A program made the position numbers and the translations under genes. Under the pieces are notes generated by a model. That model searched no databases and had not been told where the DNA came from. It was given only the letters and a program-made list of their open reading frames with translations. Below, piece by piece: positions 8,804-17,127 of a DNA stretch of 64,000 bases (positions within the stretch are counted from its first letter, which is position 1; each line of letters begins with the position of its first letter). The stretch covers positions 15,249 through 79,248 of the forward strand of contig JAYZLP010000020.1 in assembly GCA_036154155.1 (NCBI GenBank), given 5' to 3'. The DNA is from MGIIb-O5 sp036154155. GTDB taxonomy: Archaea; Thermoplasmatota; Poseidoniia; Poseidoniales; Thalassarchaeaceae.

Positions 8804-9400
8804 GTGCTGCGAATCGGGTTGGTCATGCTTCAGGGTGCAAGGCACGCCCATATTGCCTCAATAGAGGCAGCATCCTCCAACTCCAATATTCCGGTGGAGG
8901 TTCACGAGATTAGAAAGCTCTCTGACCTCCACTCCTCCGATCCACATGCGATAATCTTGCCAGGTGGCGAGTCAACCACGATGAGGCTCACTGGATTGGA
9001 TAAGTCATCCAACCTTCTACCCGGTCTTTTCCAATGGATAAGGGACAAGCCCGACCGCCCAGTACTGGGAACGTGTGCGGGAGCAATCCTTCTCTCCGAC
9101 CCCCAGGATGGGGGCCTCCCTCTAGTCGATGCTTGCATCGATCGCAATGCGTACGGCAGGCAGTACGACTCCTTCCAGGACACCCTCTACTCGCCACTTC
9201 TGGGACGCGATTTTCCCGGAGTTTTCATCAGGGCCCCGAGATTCACATCCAACGACGCGGAGATTTCAGCGATGCACGGCGACGAGGTAGTTGGCGTTAG
9301 GTCGGGCAACGTCATAGCACTCACATTCCATCCGGAGCTGTCTGGCGATCACGGATTCCACGACTGGCTCCTGGGGTCTGCGAAGGAGGCTATGGAATGA
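8804..9400 (+). CDS. pdxT: Pyridoxal 5'-phosphate synthase, glutaminase subunit
   Basis: A 198-residue class I glutamine amidotransferase of the PdxT (SNO) family. It has the family signature LPGGEST at 52-58, the nucleophile Cys91 in GTCAG and the His176/Glu178 pair in FHPEL. It supplies ammonia to PdxS for de novo vitamin B6 synthesis; no pdxS is in this window. It starts at GTG 8804. Its stop overlaps the ATG of the radical SAM gene (ATGA at 9397-9400), so the two are probably translationally coupled. Confidence 0.93.
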   Translation: MLRIGLVMLQGARHAHIASIEAASSNSNIPVEVHEIRKLSDLHSSDPHAIILPGGESTTMRLTGLDKSSNLLPGLFQWIRDKPDRPVLGTCAGAILLSDPQDGGLPLVDACIDRNAYGRQYDSFQDTLYSPLLGRDFPGVFIRAPRFTSNDAEISAMHGDEVVGVRSGNVIALTFHPELSGDHGFHDWLLGSAKEAME

Positions 9401-10533
9401 GCATCCTTCCTAATTTATCTGAAGTGGCAGAGGTTGCCGACCTCGCAGATTGCGAAGGCTGCATACAATGCCAGATGGGAAGCAAACTGGTTCTTTTCAT
9501 CACTGGGAACTGTCATTGGAGGTGTGACTATTGCCCTCTCTCCGAGAGTAGACGCGATATCGACTTCATGTACGCCAATGAAAGGCCTTGCGAGTCATTC
9601 GACGAGGTGATTGAGGAGGCCCGGGCCATGCGAGCAACAGGGGCTGGAATAACGGGAGGGGATCCGTTGATGGCAAGGGAGAGGTCGCTGGAGGGAATTA
9701 GGGCCCTGAAGAAGGAATTCGGCCAAGATTTCCATCTTCACATGTACACCAGCATCCCATTTCGCCCGGAGTGGGCCTCCGATTTCGCAGATGCCGGCCT
9801 CGACGAAATCCGCTTCCACTTTCTTGACCTGGAATCCGATCAATACAAGGAAACAATTGCGGCCTGCGCGACCTCTGGAATTCTAACTGGGGTAGAGTTG
9901 CCCTGCGAGCCGGATAAGGAAGATGAGCTGATGGGGATTTTGGAAGAGATGCGGGATTTTGAGATAAGCTTCTTGAATCTCAACGAGCTTGAGATTACGG
10001 TAGGAAATCACGACAATATGGAGCTTAGGGGATTCAACCTGTCAACGGAAATCACTGCAGGGGCCGAGGGCTCTTCTGAGCTCGCACAATCACTCAGGGA
10101 CAGGGTAATGGCGGCTTCAATTGGCGCAAGAGACCCCCTAGACGGAAAGGTCAGGGAGCCGTACGGATTTCACCTGAAATACTGCACTTCGGTCTACAAA
10201 GACGCAGGCCAGATGAGGAGGAGGTTCATGCGAAGAGGCGAGGCCTCTATCGCCCCCCACGAGACACTAAGCGAAGATGCGACATTGGTTTTCGGAGTAA
10301 TTTACTCGTCGTTTGAGGACCACCGTGGATGGATGGAGGAGATTTCCGAGTTCACCGGCCTCCCAACCAGGTTCCTCCATTACGACCCTGAAGAGAGCAG
10401 GATAGAGATGCCAATTTCAGTCGCCGAGGAAATCTCAGAAGATGTAGAAGCCCCAGTTGCAGTAATCGAGGTCACCCCAACTTTCGATCGTACCGAGGTA
10501 TCACTAGTGTGGCTCAACGAACTCAGGCCCTGA
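9397..10533 (+). CDS. Radical SAM protein, COG2108-like
   Basis: A 378-residue radical SAM enzyme with the cluster motif C-x3-C-x2-C at Cys39, Cys43 and Cys46 (GNCHWRCDYC), followed by the GGDPL motif for SAM binding. Another Cys set, Cys19, Cys22 and Cys25 (CEGCIQC), lies just before it and could hold a second metal or cluster. It resembles the archaeal group COG2108, annotated as related to pyruvate formate-lyase activating enzyme and without an established reaction. It overlaps pdxT by 4 bases and is followed 48 bases later by a nuclease-like gene. The function is unknown. Confidence 0.8.
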   Translation: MSILPNLSEVAEVADLADCEGCIQCQMGSKLVLFITGNCHWRCDYCPLSESRRDIDFMYANERPCESFDEVIEEARAMRATGAGITGGDPLMARERSLEGIRALKKEFGQDFHLHMYTSIPFRPEWASDFADAGLDEIRFHFLDLESDQYKETIAACATSGILTGVELPCEPDKEDELMGILEEMRDFEISFLNLNELEITVGNHDNMELRGFNLSTEITAGAEGSSELAQSLRDRVMAASIGARDPLDGKVREPYGFHLKYCTSVYKDAGQMRRRFMRRGEASIAPHETLSEDATLVFGVIYSSFEDHRGWMEEISEFTGLPTRFLHYDPEESRIEMPISVAEEISEDVEAPVAVIEVTPTFDRTEVSLVWLNELRP

Positions 10534-10581
10534 TTTCCTGCCACGTTGGGTTGATATGGCCCCAGCCCTCGCTGTTCCATA

Positions 10582-12426
10582 GTGCCAGTCAATTCAGCCG
10601 AACCGGAGGACAACTCGGTAAACCCCTACAGGAGGCTATCAGCCTCCCAGATGGTTACTTGGCAGGCATGCCCCCGGCTCTGGTACTACAACTATATTCC
10701 AAAATTAAGGGGCCCTCTGCCTCCCCAGATAATCAGGGGAAATGCAGCAGAATCATGTATTTCCAAAGTATTGAGGGACTCTCCCTCAATGGTACCGGCA
10801 AATTCCGACAACCTCCTGAAGTCCCCCATTCTTGATGATGGCAGTCCCGCCTATCAGTTCAGCGAACTATGGCCCGCACCTTCGCTCCTTCCTCTGGATA
10901 GTTCCGATTGGCCATCCACAAGAGGATCCCTCGAGGAATGGGCACTCGCTCGCGCGGAGGCCCACTTCCAGTCATCATGGGATTCAGCGGTAATTGACTG
11001 GGAGTCAATCTCGAACAGGACCGGGTCCTCAGACGGGGCGAATGAGCAAGAATGTAGGGAAATGGTGGCCAATGGAATTCGAATGCACATCGACCAGGTC
11101 GAGGCTTGCATGAAGGCCGGAGGGGGGCCGCACGCAGAAGAGTGGAGATCGGGCAAGCATAGGCACAATTGGCCTGCTCCTGATGGATTCCCGCGAGTGT
11201 GGGAAGAGCCGCATCCCTGTGCACAGGAAACCGGCTCCGAGATTTCATGGTGTGAGGCTTGGGAGTTGGCCCGCCCTTGGTTCGTTGATCCCGATGCGGG
11301 GTCATTTACACAGACCACATCACACCCCGAAGGTTGGTTCCAAGGGGAATACGACTTGGTTTACAGGTGGACTGGCAAACCTTCCGTAATTGACATCAAG
11401 GCCTCCAAGGGTAAGGGGGACAGGTCGGGGGGATATTTGGAGCAACTCAGGCTATACGCTTGGCTGTGGTGGGAAACCCACGACAGAACAGAGGAAGTAG
11501 AGTCACTTGGAATTTGGTATCTCGGCCCGGGCTCGGTCAAGGACGTGCCATTGCCGACCTCGGAGGAACTTCACCAGTATGGCAGTGACTTGAAGGAAGT
11601 GTACGAACTAATTCACGCCAAAGACCCCCAAATCGAGGATTGCCCCGCAGAACCCGCCCCACTTCGTTACTTCGATGAGGGCGGAAAGCCTTCCAAGAAC
11701 CCAGTTGATTCGAATCCCCTTGCAAGATGCATCAATTGTGACGTTAGGGGGGTCTGTGAGAATGGAAATCATGACCTAGACCTGCCGCTTGAGGACAGGA
11801 TTGAGAGGTTCGGGCATGCATGGCCGATTACTCATATGGGGGAGCTGAAGACTAGGGTAGATGCGACTGGAATAGTTTCCGAGCTCAGGGGTCCGCGCCT
11901 CCAGGAGGACGACACCATCGAGCTTTCTTTCAAGCTACTGGACGGATATGACAGGGCCAAGGTTAGACCCTCTCGATATGGCGCTCCAAGCAGGGTTACG
12001 AGGTCAATCTCAAACGACTGCAGGGTAATTGTGGAGAATGCAATACCCTCAGTTTGGAGAGGGGAGATGATTCTCGAACTGGATGAAAAATCTTCGATCT
12101 CCCTTGCAGGAGATGATGATTCCGAACCCATTGTGGAAATAGAGACTAGAACCAGCATAGTTGGCAGGATCTGGTCCGTCGACGCATTCCCTACTGGAGC
12201 CGGGGTCTCAAGATGGTCTGTAACCCTCCTCGACAAGTCAGGATCTGCAGGGGCCGTCGCATTCAAACAGTTCATTCCAGTAACCGCCGCTAGCATGGGC
12301 AGGGGTGACGAGATAGCTATCCTGAACGGGGAGGTGGGAGAGTTCAATGGACGGCCACAGGTCAGAATTGGGCCTAATACCAGAGTTGTGCCACTCCGTT
12401 CCTCTGACGATTTGCCTGATTATTGA
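10582..12426 (+). CDS. Fe-S PD-(D/E)XK nuclease with C-terminal OB-like domain
   Basis: A 614-residue protein with a RecB/AddB/Cas4-like nuclease core. It starts with the typical LSASQM...CPRLWYY motif (Cys30). Catalytic residues are visible as Asp258 (GEYDLV), Asp271-x-Lys273 (VIDIKAS) and Gln288 (LEQLRLYAW). Cys383, Cys386 and Cys392 (CINCDVRGVC), with Cys30, make the four ligands of the AddB/Cas4-type Fe-S cluster. The part after about residue 420 has strands typical of OB folds, ending in NGEVGEFNGRPQVRIG. No helicase or Cas genes are nearby, so I infer a stand-alone DNA-processing or repair nuclease. The start is GTG 10582. The stop abuts tRNA-Ser. Confidence 0.8.
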   Translation: MPVNSAEPEDNSVNPYRRLSASQMVTWQACPRLWYYNYIPKLRGPLPPQIIRGNAAESCISKVLRDSPSMVPANSDNLLKSPILDDGSPAYQFSELWPAPSLLPLDSSDWPSTRGSLEEWALARAEAHFQSSWDSAVIDWESISNRTGSSDGANEQECREMVANGIRMHIDQVEACMKAGGGPHAEEWRSGKHRHNWPAPDGFPRVWEEPHPCAQETGSEISWCEAWELARPWFVDPDAGSFTQTTSHPEGWFQGEYDLVYRWTGKPSVIDIKASKGKGDRSGGYLEQLRLYAWLWWETHDRTEEVESLGIWYLGPGSVKDVPLPTSEELHQYGSDLKEVYELIHAKDPQIEDCPAEPAPLRYFDEGGKPSKNPVDSNPLARCINCDVRGVCENGNHDLDLPLEDRIERFGHAWPITHMGELKTRVDATGIVSELRGPRLQEDDTIELSFKLLDGYDRAKVRPSRYGAPSRVTRSISNDCRVIVENAIPSVWRGEMILELDEKSSISLAGDDDSEPIVEIETRTSIVGRIWSVDAFPTGAGVSRWSVTLLDKSGSAGAVAFKQFIPVTAASMGRGDEIAILNGEVGEFNGRPQVRIGPNTRVVPLRSSDDLPDY

Positions 12427-12512
12427 TGGCGCCGAGAGAGGGATTTGAACCCCCGCGTCCAATGGACAGTGGATTTCGAATCCACCGCAATACCGGGCTA
12501 TGCGATCTCGGC
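12427..12512 (-). tRNA. tRNA-Ser (CGA), CCA encoded
   Basis: Minus-strand cloverleaf with acceptor gccgaga/tctcggc, anticodon stem gtgga/tccac with loop ttcgaaa (CGA), a long class II variable arm and a T-arm ggttcaaat. Discriminator G and encoded CCA lie at 12427-12430. The CCA touches the TGA stop of the nuclease gene ending at 12426. Confidence 0.95.
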
Positions 12513-12567
12513 AGCAGACGCGCCACCTGCGAATCAGACATAAGGCTGACTGGCCTGCCGACAACTG

Positions 12568-12768
12568 ATGAGGGTCGAGGTCATGCACTCGGAACAAGTA
12601 CTGGTCGTCGAATCAGAGGGCCCCCTGTCAGTTTCAGAGATCCTAAGAACTCTGGAAATACCCCCTTCCACGGTTCTCGCAGTTTTCGAAGATACGATAG
12701 TCCCGCACACATCCGTAATCAAGGATGATATCAGATTGGATTTGGTAATAGTTTCATCTGGGGGATAA
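12568..12768 (+). CDS. Small ubiquitin-like modifier / ThiS-MoaD-like protein
   Basis: A 66-residue beta-grasp protein ending in Gly-Gly (IVSSGG), the mark of sulfur carriers and archaeal SAMPs. The core EGPLSVSEILRTLEIPPSTV resembles ThiS and SAMP2. In archaea such proteins carry sulfur for tRNA wobble-uridine thiolation or form ubiquitin-like conjugates. A second GG-ended protein of the MoaD type lies at 35.2 kb. Its last five codons overlap the convergent pepE gene. The exact role (SAMP2-like or ThiS) is undecided. Confidence 0.75.
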   Translation: MRVEVMHSEQVLVVESEGPLSVSEILRTLEIPPSTVLAVFEDTIVPHTSVIKDDIRLDLVIVSSGG

Positions 12769-13473
12769 TGAACCGTCAAACACGGCCCCATGCTCCACCC
12801 TCAATGGCGTATCGCCGACACAGAAAATCTCGGCCGCACCCCCTACCAGTGTCGCCAATGTGCCATCCCACCTCAGGAAAGATCCCTCGAATAGCCCAAT
12901 CACTGGCGTCTGGTTGTGCTGGTGGAACTCAGCAATCCTCCTTGCACGTGTCTCTCCGAAGTGTTGTACAATCTCTTCACCTTCACTCCATAGTATGCCA
13001 CCGGGGTGGTAATGCGGATTAATTTGGAATGGCACTATTCCAAAGCCCTCGAATGACGATGGCAATACCACGGGCATGTCATTCGTTGTCATCATTGTCG
13101 GACATGCCACGTTCGAACCAGCACTTATGCCTACATAGGGGACGCCCTCAGAAACACGGGACTTGATTGCCTCAATGAGCCCCTTCTCATGTAGGTCCCT
13201 GATTAGCAGGAAAGAGTTACCACCCCCAACGTAGATTCCCTTTGCTTCCTTTATTGCCTCTAATTCATCTTCTGCTTCGTGAATTCCAACTAGGTCGAAG
13301 GGGGCACTCGCCGTGAATCTCCTTGCGCCTTCCAGGTATGACTCATGGTCATTTGATGCGTAGGGGATGAAGAGAACCTCGGAAATACCGCTGAAGGCAT
13401 CGCCCATCTCATCCATGCAAAGCTTCCTCCGCTCGTCGGTGCCTATCCCCCCACTACCAAGTAGAACTCTCAT
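12754..13473 (-). CDS. pepE: Peptidase E (alpha-aspartyl dipeptidase)
   Basis: A 239-residue serine peptidase of family S51. The nucleophile elbow is GISAGSN (Ser117), preceded by the YVGGGNSF motif; the probable catalytic His is in NPHYHPG. PepE cleaves dipeptides with N-terminal aspartate, which would suit a cell using Asp-rich peptides. It is cytoplasmic, with no signal peptide. The length matches the family. It is co-oriented with the PAC2, nop10 and aIF2-alpha genes and 12 bases from the PAC2 stop side. The 3' end overlaps the modifier gene by 15 bases. Confidence 0.9.
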   Translation of the reverse strand: MRVLLGSGGIGTDERRKLCMDEMGDAFSGISEVLFIPYASNDHESYLEGARRFTASAPFDLVGIHEAEDELEAIKEAKGIYVGGGNSFLLIRDLHEKGLIEAIKSRVSEGVPYVGISAGSNVACPTMMTTNDMPVVLPSSFEGFGIVPFQINPHYHPGGILWSEGEEIVQHFGETRARRIAEFHQHNQTPVIGLFEGSFLRWDGTLATLVGGAAEIFCVGDTPLRVEHGAVFDGSLSPR

Positions 13474-13485
13474 CCAATCACCCGA

Positions 13486-14250
13486 TTACGCGTAGAAGTC
13501 CCTATGGGAGTCATTATCCTCGACTCCCATGGCCTCTTCCAATGTCCCACCCACTTCGTATGTCTCGAGTAGCTTCCGGGCAGTCTCCTCAGTCGAGTCT
13601 AGGTCAAGATCAAGCTTCAGGTCGAATGCCTCTTCGATCCAGGAAGCGAGCCTGTTCGCTGCTAGTACATCCGCACTAGCGCCCACTGTATCCGCAACCA
13701 GGCCTATGGAGCGTACCCCAACAATGGGGGAAAGTGAGACCAAGAGACCTGCAATCCCAATCATGCCTGATTCGGGCTGTTCACGACTCACTGGGATGTC
13801 ATCAGCCTCAAGTGCGGAACGTACGGCTTCGTCCGCGCAAATTACGTGAATGCCCCTGCTTTCAGCCTCTGTAGCTAGGCCGGCTAGGACTAGTACGTGA
13901 GGCGTGGAGCCCTCCTTGGCCAATGAAAGAATGGCCTCAGCTACCTCGTGCTGCCCACCTGGGGTCATGGGCTGCAGCTCCCCTCCGATGGTAATAACGG
14001 TCTTTCCGTCTGGGAGAAAAACTGAGCTAATCTCAAGTCGTGGGGGCCTCAAAAGACCATCCTCGTCCAGAGTGGAGTGAGGGGGTAGGTCGTGATTAAG
14101 TATCCATCCAAGGGTCCTAGAGGGGTGCTTGGAAATTAACGAGTCAACAAGGACCTTTCCGACGTTCCCCACTCCCGGCACTGCCTCCAAAATTGCAGAG
14201 TGCTCAGGAAGGCCATCGCCGACAAGCCAGTATACAGTTGTCTTGCTCAA
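13486..14250 (-). CDS. PAC2-family proteasome-assembly-chaperone-like protein
   Basis: A 254-residue protein matching the archaeal PAC2 family (COG2047): GVGNVGKVLVDSLI near residues 26-39, then a GQHEVAEAIL helix and an AGLATEAESRG segment, with an acidic helical C-terminus. Eukaryotic PAC2 helps assemble proteasomes; the archaeal members are assumed related but not firmly assigned. Its ATG overlaps the nop10 stop by 4 bases, placing it in the nop10/aIF2-alpha/S27e/L44e translation operon, a conserved archaeal order. Confidence 0.85.
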   Translation of the reverse strand: MSKTTVYWLVGDGLPEHSAILEAVPGVGNVGKVLVDSLISKHPSRTLGWILNHDLPPHSTLDEDGLLRPPRLEISSVFLPDGKTVITIGGELQPMTPGGQHEVAEAILSLAKEGSTPHVLVLAGLATEAESRGIHVICADEAVRSALEADDIPVSREQPESGMIGIAGLLVSLSPIVGVRSIGLVADTVGASADVLAANRLASWIEEAFDLKLDLDLDSTEETARKLLETYEVGGTLEEAMGVEDNDSHRDFYA

Positions 14251-14468
14251 TCCTCTTCCTCCGAATCTCCCTTTCCAGCAGAAGGCAAAGAGTCAACCCA
14301 TTCATCACTGCCTGCATCCTGCCTTTGTCTCCGCCTGGCGCCCTGCGGGTCTTCAGGCGAATACTTGAGGGGGGAAGGGGGAGTCATAGAGGATCCACAT
14401 TTCTCGCATTTTGGACCGAGTCCGTATGTTTCGCACGCCTCGCAATATTGCAATTTCGATCTTACCAT
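14247..14468 (-). CDS. nop10: H/ACA snoRNP protein Nop10
   Basis: A 73-residue protein. A zinc ribbon with Cys9, Cys12, Cys21 and Cys24 (YCEACETYGLGPKCEKCG) is followed by the Nop10 motif PLKYSPEDP. It is part of the H/ACA pseudouridylation complex with Cbf5, Gar1 and L7Ae. Archaeal Nop10 is usually about 60 residues; here the C-terminus is stretched by a polar acidic tail ending in EEED. It lies between aIF2-alpha and the PAC2 gene, the usual archaeal arrangement. Confidence 0.93.
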   Translation of the reverse strand: MVRSKLQYCEACETYGLGPKCEKCGSSMTPPSPLKYSPEDPQGARRRQRQDAGSDEWVDSLPSAGKGDSEEED

Positions 14469-14531
14469 GCCATCCCCGATTCGACCTGCCCTGCGGAAGG
14501 GTCAATGAACCATACGGGTGTAATCCGACGC

Positions 14532-15323
14532 TCAAGCCCGTTCTATCGATAGTGAGCCGTCAACCGAAGACATCCTCTTCTCAACAGCGCTTGTAGCTGC
14601 CTCCCACACCGATTCAGCTGCTTGGTAGTCAGGTGCCCTGATGTCCACGCGATAATGTGGCGCTCCATCGTAGTGGCAAGTGAGGGTGACGTCCTCCACT
14701 CCCTCAGCGCAAGCTTCTGCCTCTAATAGGGCATCCCTGATTGCATAGACGCCCTCTTCGCCCCACACTTGTATGTCCAATGTCCCCCTGATTTCTACAA
14801 ATGGGGGAACTATATTTTCGACAGCAAGGCTGGTAACAACTCCGATCCAGTCCCCTTCAAACCCAGAATCTGAGAGCGCTGTCTCACTTATTGCACACTC
14901 TTCAAGAGCGCCGTAGAGCGTACCGAAAGTCTCTGTCATTTCACTAGAAATGGTCACTGTCTCGTCTTCGCCCCACCCGATTCTTTCTGAGGCCACTCTC
15001 ATTATCTGATTAGCCCGCTCCTCATTTTTCCAGGACTGGACAGTCTCCCTTCTGCGCTCTTCTGAGACGCTTTTTAGTGACAACTCCACACGCTTCCTGT
15101 CTTTCTTGACCTGAATTACCTTCGCCACTACTCTCTGCCCCTCTCTGACATGGGCTCTGATGTTCTTCACCCATCCAGCTGCAATCTCTCCAACGAATAC
15201 GAAACCCTCCTGGCCGTCGTATCCGTCAAGGGTGAGGTATGCACCATTCTGTTTGATGTCCTTGACTGTGCAAATTAGAAGATCCCCTTCTTCGGGCCAA
15301 TCCCCTTCTCCTTCTACTGCCAA
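14532..15323 (-). CDS. eif2a: Translation initiation factor aIF2, alpha subunit
   Basis: A 263-residue aIF2-alpha. The N-terminal S1 domain (about 10-85) contains GAYLTLDGYDGQEGFV and VKVIQVKKDRKRVELSLK-like strands, followed by a helical middle and an alpha-beta C-terminal domain that binds the gamma subunit. It works with beta and gamma to deliver initiator tRNA. The frame before residue 1 contains a stop, so the start is the TTG at 15323, preceded by a G-rich stretch (gaaggggg) that can serve as Shine-Dalgarno. S27e is 13 bases upstream. Confidence 0.93.
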   Translation of the reverse strand: MAVEGEGDWPEEGDLLICTVKDIKQNGAYLTLDGYDGQEGFVFVGEIAAGWVKNIRAHVREGQRVVAKVIQVKKDRKRVELSLKSVSEERRRETVQSWKNEERANQIMRVASERIGWGEDETVTISSEMTETFGTLYGALEECAISETALSDSGFEGDWIGVVTSLAVENIVPPFVEIRGTLDIQVWGEEGVYAIRDALLEAEACAEGVEDVTLTCHYDGAPHYRVDIRAPDYQAAESVWEAATSAVEKRMSSVDGSLSIERA

Positions 15324-15336
15324 TTAGATGCCCCCT

Positions 15337-15507
15337 TCACTCGAGGACATCCACTATGGTGCTTCCCGACAGGTCAGCCTTCCCTCCGAGAGGGCTGGCT
15401 AGTGTAGCACCGCAAACTGAGCAAGATATCGCTGTGGAGGCCCTCTCGAAAATTTTGGTTTCCGCGCCGCAGTCGCGGCAACTAACCTTCAGGAATCTAC
15501 CAGCCAC
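15337..15507 (-). CDS. rps27e: Ribosomal protein S27e
   Basis: A 56-residue protein. It starts at GTG 15507 with MAGRFLKVSC and has a complete zinc ribbon, CRDCG near residues 10-14 and CSVCG near 30-34, then a LGGKADLSGSTI tail, all typical of archaeal S27e. It sits between L44e (upstream) and aIF2-alpha (downstream) in the standard order L44e-S27e-aIF2a-Nop10. It binds the small subunit. Confidence 0.93.
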   Translation of the reverse strand: MAGRFLKVSCRDCGAETKIFERASTAISCSVCGATLASPLGGKADLSGSTIVDVLE

Positions 15508-15516
15508 TATTTCACC

Positions 15517-15798
15517 TCACTTATCCACCAATTCGAACTTCCTTGCCCTCTTCCCTCTTGGCGAATGTGCCTTTCCAGTTTCAGTGCACCTGTAAACCAA
15601 GTTAACTCTCTTAGTAGGCTTCTCACCAGAAGGCTTTGGACGGGGGAACCCCCTGTATCCGGATGTAACCTTTCTGAATCTCCTCTGCCCCCACTTCAAC
15701 TCGCTAGCACGCCTTTTCTTGACACGTTCTACGGTGTGCTCCGTGTGCTTGCCAGCAGAGGGGCTGTATCGCATTACCTTCCTCGGCATCTTGACCAT
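15517..15798 (-). CDS. rpl44e: Ribosomal protein L44e with degraded zinc site
   Basis: A 93-residue large-subunit protein near the E site. It is recognised by GKHTEHTVERV, the basic middle and GEKPTKRVNLVYRC. L44e normally has a C-x2-C pair near the N-terminus and another near the C-terminus. Here the first pair is SPSA (no Cys) and the second reads CTET, so three of four zinc ligands are gone. S27e, L37e and Nop10 in this window keep theirs. I chose ATG 15798 because gaggtg lies just upstream; a GTG at 15807 is possible. First gene of the translation operon. Confidence 0.92.
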   Translation of the reverse strand: MVKMPRKVMRYSPSAGKHTEHTVERVKKRRASELKWGQRRFRKVTSGYRGFPRPKPSGEKPTKRVNLVYRCTETGKAHSPRGKRARKFELVDK

Positions 15799-15942
15799 AT
15801 GTTGCACCTCTATGCAGTGTAGCGAGGCGGGCCACCGATGGCCCGTTTATGAAGTCTATCGAACCATATCGGTACCCGCTCTGCCGTCAATGAGCCCCCT
15901 TTCAAGAAAAAACAACTTGAATCAAGCCCTCCTCGCAGCCCT

Positions 15943-16482
15943 GTGACCGAGTGGTGGCTGCAGTGGTGGATCGGCCTTTTCCTCCTAGTCTGCGGTTTCT
16001 CAATGGGCAGGATGGGGCCAGCATTCTCCAGGTCTAAAATCGGGTACCCACTAGCTCTTTTCGGCCTAGCTCTGGCCTTTTTCTCATCAGAAGGCCTTGA
16101 AGCCAACGAGCTAATCGCTTCGTCAACACTCAATCAAACCCTGTATTGGGCCGTACCGGGCCTGTTAGGATGCTACACATTGTCCAAGGGCGCGCCAATA
16201 TACAATGTCACCAAGCCTGCTTACCTATTCGCAGGATGGTCAATTGTTGCACTATCTTGGTACATCATGCTAACGTATTCAGAACCATTTAGTCACGACA
16301 TATTTTCCATCGTAGTTGCCATCCTTGGCCTATTAGCCATAGCCGTAATCCATGTCATGGTAGTTAGGGTAGTAGAGACGCGTCCACAAAGTGATGAGAC
16401 CGTAGAGCCTCTTTCTGAAAGTGAGAGGGCCTATGTCACAACAGTTCTATCTAGGAATCTTGGGAAAATGGGGGATGAGTAG
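15943..16482 (+). CDS. Membrane protein of unknown function (5 TM)
   Basis: A 179-residue protein with about five hydrophobic segments (roughly residues 7-23, 34-50, 67-80, 92-110 and 121-142) and a charged C-terminal tail ending in KMGDE. I do not recognise the family. It starts at GTG 15943 and its TAG is followed directly by the ATG of another small membrane protein, so the two are very likely co-translated and may form a complex. It is divergent from L44e across a 144-base spacer. Confidence 0.65.
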   Translation: MTEWWLQWWIGLFLLVCGFSMGRMGPAFSRSKIGYPLALFGLALAFFSSEGLEANELIASSTLNQTLYWAVPGLLGCYTLSKGAPIYNVTKPAYLFAGWSIVALSWYIMLTYSEPFSHDIFSIVVAILGLLAIAVIHVMVVRVVETRPQSDETVEPLSESERAYVTTVLSRNLGKMGDE

Positions 16483-16785
16483 ATGACAGAATTACTCCTG
16501 ACATTTTCTGGGGCCTTGATACTCGGCTCACTATTGGTTCTAGTCAACATAATTTCTGCCCATCACCCCTACCACAAGACCCTCCCTCTAGTCGCATATT
16601 CATTGATCATCACGGGCCTCGGACTGCTTCTCTCATTGGAGGCGAGCCCAGAGGTACCGACAGCTCTTGACGCCATGAGGCAATCAACGTCACTGGCAAT
16701 CACAGGATTGTTGGCTATCTCTCCCGCTCTGTATGCAGTGCTAACGTTGATGATGATTAGGATTTCAATCAGCAGACATGAATAA
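16483..16785 (+). CDS. Small membrane protein of unknown function (3 TM)
   Basis: A 100-residue protein with three hydrophobic helices (about 5-24, 34-50 and 71-92). It starts at the base after the stop of the upstream 5-TM gene. Family not recognised; size and pairing fit a two-subunit membrane complex. The 105 bases after it (16786-16890) contain no convincing gene and probably hold the L37e promoter. Confidence 0.6.
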   Translation: MTELLLTFSGALILGSLLVLVNIISAHHPYHKTLPLVAYSLIITGLGLLLSLEASPEVPTALDAMRQSTSLAITGLLAISPALYAVLTLMMIRISISRHE

Positions 16786-16890
16786 TTCAGCAATTAATGC
16801 AATCTTTGCCTACTATGCCAAAGAAGCCTCTGACAGGGGAACGCTGATAACACCCCGGTCGGTCGCCGCGCTGTCTCAAGGGGTGATTAG

Positions 16891-17073
16891 GTGTCCAAGG
16901 GTACTCCAAGCATGGGTAAGAGGCAGAAGTCCACCCACATCAGGTGCAGGAGATGCGGCAAGCACTCATTCCACAAGACTAAGTCAGTTTGTTCTAGCTG
17001 CGGGTATGGGCAGACTTCCAAGATGAGGAAGTACAGGTGGAGCAAGCGCAACAGATCCATGGGAAGTAAGTGA
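16891..17073 (+). CDS. rpl37e: Ribosomal protein L37e
   Basis: A 60-residue basic protein starting at GTG 16891 with the family opening KGTPSMGKR. The zinc ribbon is complete: CRRCG near 19-23 and CSSCG near 34-38, then a basic RKYRWSKRNR tail. In many archaea L37e follows an LSm gene; none is seen here. It is followed 54 bases later by purF. Confidence 0.95.
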   Translation: MSKGTPSMGKRQKSTHIRCRRCGKHSFHKTKSVCSSCGYGQTSKMRKYRWSKRNRSMGSK

Positions 17074-17127
17074 GCTCCATCCCGGAAAGTGCTAAGTCCC
17101 TAGTCCCTGAGGGCCGTTCGGTAGACG

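Noticed and set aside
16786..16890. Possible LSm gene before L37e
   Set aside because: Every frame here is broken or lacks Sm motifs; the space is only 105 bases.
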